Part shown: positions 56,489 to 64,000 of the stretch, piece after piece
Layout of the letters: each line of letters begins with the position of its first letter
Position numbering within the stretch: position 1 is the stretch's first letter
Translations under genes and position numbers: made by a program
Notes under the pieces: model-generated
What the model saw: only the letters and a program-made list of their open reading frames with translations
Database searches by the model: none
What the model was told of the DNA's origin: nothing
Assembly (NCBI GenBank): GCA_028386065.3
Contig: JAKUCV010001843.1
Coordinates: 101,548-165,547, forward strand
Reading direction: 5' to 3'
Length of the DNA: 64,000 nucleotides
Source of the DNA: Turnera subulata
Lineage: Eukaryota; Streptophyta; Magnoliopsida; Malpighiales; Passifloraceae

Positions 56489-57308
56489 GATGTAGAGGCG
56501 GAATCTAACTTTAGAAGTGGTTCATTTGCTAAATTCCCAATTGATGGAATGCTTGTATCTATCCCATGTACAATGCTTGCAATAATCCCAAGTTACATAT
56601 TTTTCAATAATATTCACATAAGCATGTCATAAAAAAAAAAAAAAAACTATGGCATCCTCCACAAGTTCATGTATTTGTTCCCACTCTCCACAACTTGAAT
56701 TCGTTAAAGGAGAAAATAGAAAATGAATCTGGGGAAGATCGGACAAGAGCCCCACGTTGTTAGGCTGGTAGTAAATGTGGATGCAGGGACAAAGAAGAAT
56801 GTCCAAGGGCATGAAGATGTAACAAGGAAATTGTTAGCCTGGAAGATGCAACAAGGTAAGAGAAGCGAAAGCTATTTCGAATGAGAGGGAATGAGTGAGA
56901 ATGATGCAATGTTAGCATTATTCAAGAGTATGTGACTCATGAAACCAGGAGAACAAGGCAACGAGATCCCCTGGTAAAAGAAGCTTACCATCCCCTTTAT
57001 AATTCGGCTCTATCTTCCAATCAACTTTCTTCTTTAGCATCTGTACTTCGACCTGTCATTCCTTAGTTGTAGAACTCGCAAAACCAACGTGCTTACCACC
57101 CAAAACACTCAGCCCACAGATCTTCGTAGGCCCAAATAACTATCCAAACCCAATATTTGATGGACTAACGTCTTTTTTCATCCTTAGTTTAGCCTTCATG
57201 TTGGAATTCATGATTTTGGTCTCTTTTCATCTTTCATGCCTCTTCGTCAGTTTTGGTCTCCCCTGGCTGAAATCCAATTTAGCACCACGTCAGCTTTTTG
57301 GACTCACA
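56489..57308. other. Gene 3 downstream region
   Basis: The stretch 56640-56840 retains decayed similarity to the gene 1 and 2 downstream flanks (AGCCCCACGTTGTTAGGCTGG, GACAAAGAAGAAT). A short A-run is present at 56630-56646. No gene is seen. Confidence 0.45.
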
Positions 57309-58371
57309 TCTATATACATATATTAAATCAGAGACCAAGATCTCTGGTGTTGATACATGGCAAAGTTCATGTTATTCTGATATGTCATGTGGCAAAGAGC
57401 TTATTTATCAATTAACAATTGCAATAATGGTGAGTAGTATAAATAAGCATCTTACCTTACTTCATTGAAATGTCACCCTTAAAACCTATATATTATATCT
57501 CATTCATGTGCAAAACTTAAACATTGAATTGTAGGATAATAAATATTTGGCATAATGTATTAAATACAGGATATAGAGAGTCAAAATTTATTACTATTAA
57601 ATGAATTTATATATAGATATATAAAGGGTTTTTCTTATACCCGTGTAACTATCAAATTTCTATTCATTATTTTCATTTTGGTATAAAAATTTATTCATTA
57701 CTAGCATTAAATTAGTGTATACATAATAAACTAAAAGTCATCAAGATTTTGTATTTCAACATGTATCTTGCCTTGTGGACCTTTTTAAGTGTTTTTTTAT
57801 TTAACGTTTAGCATCAATTTCCATTAATAAAAGGAGAGTAGTCCATTCTAATGATGTTACAAAAATTCATGGGTATTTCTTGGTTCCATTCATTATTGTT
57901 GTTATTAACAGGAAAATATATTCATTATTAGCATTGAATATGAGCATATATGGTAATTAAAAAGTCATGAAAGTTTTGTATATATATAGAAGAAGTGGCC
58001 ATCAACAAAGAGATTAAAACAAAAGCACAAAAAATGTCTTTAAGCTATCTCTCCACTCCGACCTTGTAAAAACTTTTTGAAAATTTTCTTGAAAGAATTA
58101 TGCATTATAGTGATTCAATTCCTCAAGCTTCCTTTCGGGGAAGAATTTTCTGGATATGCCGAGGCAGGAGACGCAGACATCAAATATATGTTTCCAATAT
58201 TGATGGAGAATGTTAAAGGGCAATATACAACAAATCAAAATAAATTTAATATTTTTTTATTTTATTTTTTAAAAAATATATTAAAAATAATATAGTTATG
58301 TATATTTTTTTATATATATACTTTTTTGTATACCACCTCCTAATCCGTGTGTAACACGGAGAGGTGACTAG
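57309..58371 (+). mobile_element. Non-autonomous Helitron (1063 bp)
   Basis: The 5' end is TCTATATACATATATTAAAT. The 3' end is CTAG (58368-58371), preceded by the hairpin CCGTGT-GTA-ACACGG at 58344-58358 (approximately) and an 8-9-nt spacer. It sits between an A (57308) and a T (58372), the Helitron insertion rule, and has no terminal inverted repeats or duplication. It encodes no Rep/helicase. The centre (58125-58210) is less AT-rich and could be a captured gene fragment. Confidence 0.8.
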
Positions 58372-61300
58372 TTTCAGGTCAAACCTAGAACCGAACAAGC
58401 TCTATCCAGCATTGTTCAAAGCACAAGCCATTTCAGTCCTCGTGGGGACACATGGCACACGATTGTCAAATACGACGGAGTGCAATCCACAGACCATGTG
58501 CACTGGGTTAATGACATAGAAGTTAATTTTTTTTTTCTAGAAATGGGAATTAATTTCTGGGTGACAGATGATAAAAAAAAGTTGAATTTTAAAATCAATT
58601 GGAATCACCAAACCACAAGCTACATGTTCCATTAAAATAACATATTTAATTGGTTTTTAATCAATTTATCCCTTTAGAAATTAGTTTTTTTTTTGTTTTA
58701 AATCAGTTTGGATATTTGTTGTTTGGATACTTTGAGTTTTGGATTTGATTACGCATTTTTTTATCCCACCTTATTTGTTCATAAATTAATTTAATTATTT
58801 CTATTTACATAATTTGATATTATTTTTAATTTTAACAAATAATAAAATTTTAAGAATAATTATATTATAAATTACTACCATCGCATGTGCAAAAAGAACG
58901 AGTTTCAAGTAAAAAATATATAACTTTTTGGAATTCTACCGTATCAGTATATCATGTTATAAGTTAGGTAGACTAAACAATGGTGATAGAAAGGAGCATA
59001 GAAGAGATTCACAAATACCGATTAATGATTAAGGTCTTATGTATAAATAGGTATATATTATTTAGAATTATTTTTTGGATAAGAATAAGAATTATTAGGA
59101 TTGAAGGAATACATGTCTATTAATTAGAATTAGTTTCTAATTTTTAGTAGGAGTATAAATTGCAAGGGTTGGAGGAATACATAAGTAGAATTTATTTGAT
59201 TTTGTGAAGCTAATTTTTGTCCTGATCTCGTTGCAAAGATGGGACGGGAGGTACAGACTTAAGTATAGCAGGCCACTCTGCCAGAGTTGTTACCGCTTTT
59301 GCAAGCTGATGTCAGTAAGTAGCCAGGATTTAGTGTGTCTTTGTTTATTTTCCTTATCAAAAAAATTGTTATGTTACTCTGGTTCGATTCGATTCGATCA
59401 TGAATGAATAGAAACAATGAGCTGTGATTAAATGATGAATTTGTATATTTCACAATTAATAATTAAAGGATAATTTTATCAATTTGTGACTTTTCTTGTA
59501 TACATAAATTATTTTGTTTTATTTAGTTTATACTGCCATATTAAACTAAGCATATACTAGGTTTAAGAATATTTTTTTATTATTGGGTTTAACATTCCAA
59601 GCCTGTCTAGATTGAGAAATTTTATGGTGGAGATTTTCCAAATTTGATTAATTGTAAATCTCTGTTTATGTTAACAAATATTTTTGAGGGTTAGCTTTCT
59701 CTATTTAAGGGTTTTCCCTTCCCTTTTTAGGATTTATATTTATTTCCTAATTTATCATATATTATTTAAGAAATAAATCTCCGCATTCAATACATATCCC
59801 TAGAATAGAATCAAATTTGACATCAGGCTCACAACTAATCACTTGTGGAGTCTCACCATAAAATTTCTCGTCTAAACTTAAGATTCATGATGTGTTATTT
59901 CGTTAGTTAAGAATTCTAAATATGTTAGAATTTTATTATCACAAGGTTTTGGTTCGGGTAAACAACATCAAAAATGTGTGTGGCTATCCTGTGAGGGTAT
60001 TTGAGGCACAGTTTTATGTTATTGAATTTTAAAATTCTAAATTTAGTTAAAGTTATAGATAATGTCTTGGCCATCAAGTAAGACTCTATATATAATTAAT
60101 AGAAGTGTTAGGGTTTTATATCATTAGGTGTGTGAGGAGGGTTCTCCATCAAATAAAAGTTTAATTGTTTTGTGGGTGGATTGTCGATTCTACAAGGACA
60201 CCGATAGGAATTTAATTCGTTGCCGCAGTGCTACTTCACACCCTCACCGCACCTCAAACTGCAGAAACACCTTGCACATACATACTCTCGGCAAGGTATG
60301 GGTTTTCCTCCTCAACCACGTTTTCTTTTTTTTTTTTAATCAATTTTTCATCTCCCCCCTTCCGATTGGTGATGGCGACTTATTGCTCTTTCTCTCTATT
60401 GGATTGTTGCGTTCTCTTTATTGCTTTCGTATTTGGATTTTTGCTTCTCCCTAGACCTGGCAAAACGGGTATTGACACGACAACCCGACACGAACCCGAC
60501 ACGAAATTAGCAGGTATAGGTCAGAGATTTCCAACCCGTTTAGTTAAATGGGTCGACCCGACACGACACGAAAATTAGCAGGTCAGGTAGCGGGTTGACC
60601 CGCCAACCCGATAGGTACCTGTTTATGACCCGATTATATTTAGGGTATAGANTTGTAATTATCGCAACACAGTATAACTATTTATTATCGCCACAAAAAC
60701 ATATTCTGAGTTCACGCTTCACAGTACACACATTAATCAGTATTTTAATCGAATTATGTAGTAGTATAGTGGGAACTGGGCCTATACAATAGGCTTGCTC
60801 ATATGACCTTGGTGCATAATTCGTTCCATAGCCATCTTTAATATTCTGCAGTAAAGTGTTCTTTTGATGATTATTTGCTATCTTTCACAAACTTCATCCA
60901 AGCACCTTCAACAAGAACACAGCACCAAGTTAAAATAAGGAATCTGATCTGTATATCTATTTTTGTGTTGCAAATATCTGGTTTTAGTAAAATCAGTACA
61001 GAGAATTGCCATAATAGAGATAGAAAAGAGGATTCGAATAATGTAATTTTGGATTTATTCTAATTATTGCTGTGGCTAGCCGTTATGTAATTTTGGATTC
61101 TAGATATTGTTGTGCATCATCAAATGCTAGACGTTTGATTTATGTTTGATAACTAAAGATTAAGGAATATAACGGACTAATTAATTATGAGATCATGAAC
61201 AGATTCTTAATTGATAACTAAGATTATGGAGAGAATTATTTTTTTATGAAAATAATCCTTATGAAGTGAGCCGAATCCACCATATTGGCAAATTCTATTC

Positions 61301-61404
61301 ACAGGAGATTTCTTAGCTCAAGCTTTTAAGTTTATTGGGTTCACAAGCAGTTCTACTCATCTTGTCATATTATTCTTGCCAGGCATTCTCTTCCAGTTTC
61401 AAAC
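58372..61404. other. AT-rich region between Helitron and gene 4; no recognised gene
   Basis: No convincing coding region is seen. At 60470-60625 a cluster of direct and inverted short repeats (ACCCGACACGA, AATTAGCAGGT, GGGTTGACCCG) resembles the ends of hAT-like miniature elements, but limits and target duplication are not clear. A frame of about 108 codons at 60128-60454 has no recognised domain. 60930-61140 matches the gene 1 upstream flank. An N occurs at 60652. TTATTCTTGCCAG at 61370-61382, just before gene 4, may be a 5' UTR splice acceptor. Confidence 0.5.
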
Positions 61405-63066
61405 ATGTTGTCATTGTCAAGCATGCCTTCAACAAGTTCAGTTTTCTCAACATACACAAGCATTGCAGCATCTGCAATGCTTGTCAAGACAATGATCAAT
61501 GAGCTACAAAACATTATCAACCAGTTAGTACCCCGAAAACTCCAAGAGATATTACTAGCTTGGTTTGAGAAATTTTTTGGTAATAAGGAATCTGCCCCTG
61601 AAGAATTAACTCTCATCATCGACGAGTCAGCTCGCTACGACAACAATGAAATTTACGATGCTGCAGAACTTTACTTGAGCAAAAGAATCAGTCCCACTGC
61701 TAACCAGCTCCACGTCTTCAAAGATCGAGGGGATGCAGAATTGACAGTGGAAATCACCAGAGGCGAAGAGATTACCGACACCTTTGAAGGGATTGATTTG
61801 GTATGGAGATTTATAACCAAGGAAACCAAAGACTCATCAGACAGAAGTACAGAACGAAAGTCAGCCAGGCTTAGCTTCCACAAGCAGTACAGGGACAAGG
61901 TTTTGAAGAGCTACTTGCCTTATGTTATGGAGAGAAAAAAAGCCATTCAAGACGCAAATAGGGTGATCGAGCTCCATTCACTTGGAGGTCGTGGTCGTAC
62001 TGTCGATCTAAACCATCCCTCAACTTTTGACACATTGGCAATGGACCCTATACAGAAGAAGGAGCTGATGGATGACTTGGATAGATTCTTAGAGCGGAAG
62101 GACTTCTACCGGAGAGTAGGAAAGCTATGGAAACGGGGTTACTTGTTGTATGGTCCACCAGGGACAGGGAAATCAAGCTTGATTGCTGCTATGGCCAATT
62201 ACCTGAAATTTGACATCTACGACTTAGAACTCGCCAGTTTGTATCACAATTCAGAGTTTAAGGATTTGATGACCAGAACCTCAAATAAATCTATTATTGT
62301 GATAGAGGATATTGACTGTACCATTCAGATGCAGGATCGAGGAAGAAGAGGGTATAGCCAGGAAAACGGCCAGGTAAGTTCATTGCTGTTCAATTTTCAC
62401 TGGGAATAACATAACCTTTATTTGCTAACTAGTAGATATAAAAAGAATTGGCAGAACCATATTTTGTGCATAGAACACAGGAGATGATGCGTAAAAAAAA
62501 GTTGCACTTGAATATGATATGATGATGCATAGCACATTTTTTATTTGTTATCCTTGTTGTTTTTGCAGTTGACACTATCTGGACTACTGAACTTTGTCGA
62601 TGGATTATGGTCAAGCTGTGGAGATGAGCGGATATTTGTGTTCACTACAAACTACAAAGACAGGCTGGACCCTGCTTTGCTCAGACCTGGGCGCATGGAC
62701 ATGCACGTTCACATGTCCTATTGCACTCCTGCTGGATTCAAGATCCTCGCTTCAAACTACCTCAATACTCAAGATCATTCCCTTTTCGCCGAAATTGAAG
62801 AGTTGATCAAACAGTTGGAAGTGACTCCAGCAGAGATTGCTGGGGAACTTATCAAAACTAATGATGTTGATGCTGCGCTTAAAGGACTCAATGAGTTTCT
62901 GTTGAGGAAGAAGGAGACAAAATCTGAGAAACCCAGTGTCGAGGAGGAAACAAAAGCTGATGATGAAAGCGATGAAGAGGGAAAGGAAAATCGAGTAACT
63001 GGGAAGAAATCTAACAAGAAGAAAGCCAAGAAAAATAAGAGAAATACTCGGGGAAGAAAAGGCTGA
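61405..63066 (+). CDS. AAA-ATPase gene 4 (BCS1/AATP1-like)
   Basis: Exons 61405-62373 and 62569-63066 flank a 195-nt GTAAGT...GCAG phase-0 intron; the product is 488 residues. The start MLSLSSMPSTSS is shared with the paralogs. A hydrophobic N-terminal segment lies at about 17-31, then the AAA-associated domain, Walker A GPPGTGKSS (250-258), Walker B IIVIEDID (297-304), sensor-1 TTN and LLRPGR. The tail is acidic then Lys-rich. Exon 1 is the most diverged of the four (for example KESAPEE, DDRSTERKSAR region), while exon 2 and the intron stay very close to gene 1. No lesion is visible, and all key ATPase residues are present. Its likely role is a membrane-anchored AAA-ATPase in mitochondria or ER; the substrate is unknown. 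Confidence 0.92.
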
Positions 63067-63503
63067 ATGTAATTTAGAGGAGGTGCTTAACTTGTTAAAT
63101 TACGGATTGTTTGTACCCATCCCATATACATTGCTTGAAATCTTCTCGATAACTTCCATAATACTCTCACAAAAATTGTGTGGTAGTGGTTCCAGGGTGA
63201 CGCATCAAGCTGGAAATTGAAGATTACTTCGTCGGTTTTACTAGAATATTCTATATGAAAAAAATGGTCATAACTGTTATAAATAAATTATGGTGAATGT
63301 CATTGTTACCATTCAGTAAAACTCATTTTTACCATACCTGAATTTACTCCCGGTAAATATTTTACCCATACACCAAACTTCTACTTGGAATTATCTCTTT
63401 GGCTAATTACCCTCCATAATTCTATTTGTCCTAATCCTAATATCATCTTCCTTTACCTAACATCCTTTTGATTTTATCCTTTTAAATTAATCATACTTAT
63501 TTG
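63067..63503. other. Gene 4 downstream region, duplicated copy D
   Basis: The block 63284-63500 matches 9764-9995, marking a third copy of the intergenic unit. No gene is seen. TTTGT at 63499-63503 is the possible target duplication of the following LTR. Confidence 0.6.
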
Positions 63504-64000
63504 TTGAGACGCCCCGACCCGAATTTACCGAACACAGTAAACACGAGCCGGAACTATGACAACCCAACCAAATAAACCCAAGCATACAGTGTATACAATA
63601 ATAACTCGGCCCAACGGCCCAACAAATAAAATATCATAACTGGCCCAATGGCCCAACAATAACAAAAGCAGTGCACAGTGGAAGACTTAAAGGCTCACTA
63701 ACACTGTATGCATATATGCAAACTATGGATCCGAGCCCTGTCCAAGGGATAACGCTGCAGCCTGTCTGGAATGCACCAAGCCTGTACATGAAACAACTCA
63801 ACCTACGGGATGAAAGCCCGCAGGTGAGGGGTGAGTCCGAAGTGCTCACGACAATGGAAAGACGATCAGTATGCACACTATAACTACTCAAGTCAAAAAC
63901 ACGGGCTAAACAGCCCAACCCAAAGACTCGACCCAAAACTGAAAAGACTCAAATAAAATCAATTGTCCAATTTTATCTTTCCGGGCCCCGTCACGGATAA
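63504..64000 (-). repeat. Gypsy-type LTR, family B-related, cut by the window edge
   Basis: On the minus strand it ends CGGGTCGGGGCGTCTCA at 63504, matching the 3' ends of the solo LTRs. TTGGGCCGTTGGGCCG, the conserved two-hairpin module (63802-63857) and TTATCCGTGACGGGGCCCGG follow in the family B order. It continues beyond the window, so whether it is solo or part of a full element is unknown. Confidence 0.85.

Noticed and set aside
60470..60625. hAT-like miniature element
   Set aside because: Repeated ACCCGACACGA blocks are suggestive, but I could not define matching terminal repeats or an 8-bp target duplication.

Overview
The window is nuclear DNA of a flowering plant, probably a eudicot. 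Evidence: GT-AG introns, AT-rich intergenic DNA, plant-type L1 LINEs with DUF4283/CCHC ORF1 proteins, Ty1-copia and chromodomain Ty3-gypsy (Tekay-like) retrotransposons, a Helitron, a tRNA-derived SINE, and a plant-type BCS1-like AAA-ATPase gene family. The species is not determinable from the sequence alone. One ambiguous base (N) lies at 60652.

The host content is a tandem array of BCS1/AATP1-like AAA-ATPase genes, all on the + strand and all with two exons: gene 1 (17902-19549), gene 2 (51185-52854, decayed by a 7-bp frameshifting duplication), gene 3 (54616-56468) and gene 4 (61405-63066). A fifth relic lies at about 21098-21361. Intergenic DNA is duplicated with the genes: the stretches around 9430-10070, 21600-22139 and 63250-63500, around 16380-17130, 44436-44760 and 60900-61140, and 19550-20280 with 52855-53620 are recognisable paralogous copies. 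Transposons have pushed genes 1 and 2 more than 30 kb apart.

Layout: 1-4073 decayed LINE-1 (+, with RNase H). 4220-9425 decayed LINE-2 (+, no RNase H). 10079-16260 5'-truncated Ty1-copia (-) split by a solo gypsy-type LTR (11111-13738, TSD AATCA). 17.8-19.6 kb gene 1. 21.1-21.36 kb relic gene plus SINE. 22140-31402 gypsy element G1 (-, TSD ATATT) with an uninterrupted pol ORF but no gag. 31435-44434 gypsy element G2 (+, TSD GATTT) with stop-riddled gag-pol and a second solo LTR (33883-36660) nested in its 5' LTR. 44985-50803 LINE-3 (-, 17-bp TSD). 51-63 kb genes 2, 3 and 4 with a 1063-bp Helitron (57309-58371). 63504-64000 the edge of another gypsy-type LTR.

The most interesting signal is in the LTRs. 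Three diverged LTR families (G1, G2, solo/B) share, in the sense orientation, (i) an array of short hairpins whose stems change by compensatory substitutions, (ii) a strongly conserved ~57-nt module that folds into two hairpins, one with a cUUCGg-type loop, and (iii) a GC-rich leader ending in a consensus 5' splice site, an AT-rich 0.6-0.8 kb stretch and a 3' splice site. This suggests a structured, spliced LTR leader RNA that I do not recognise as a named system. The AAA-ATPase array shows birth, death and apparent gene conversion. No tRNA, rRNA or CRISPR locus was seen.
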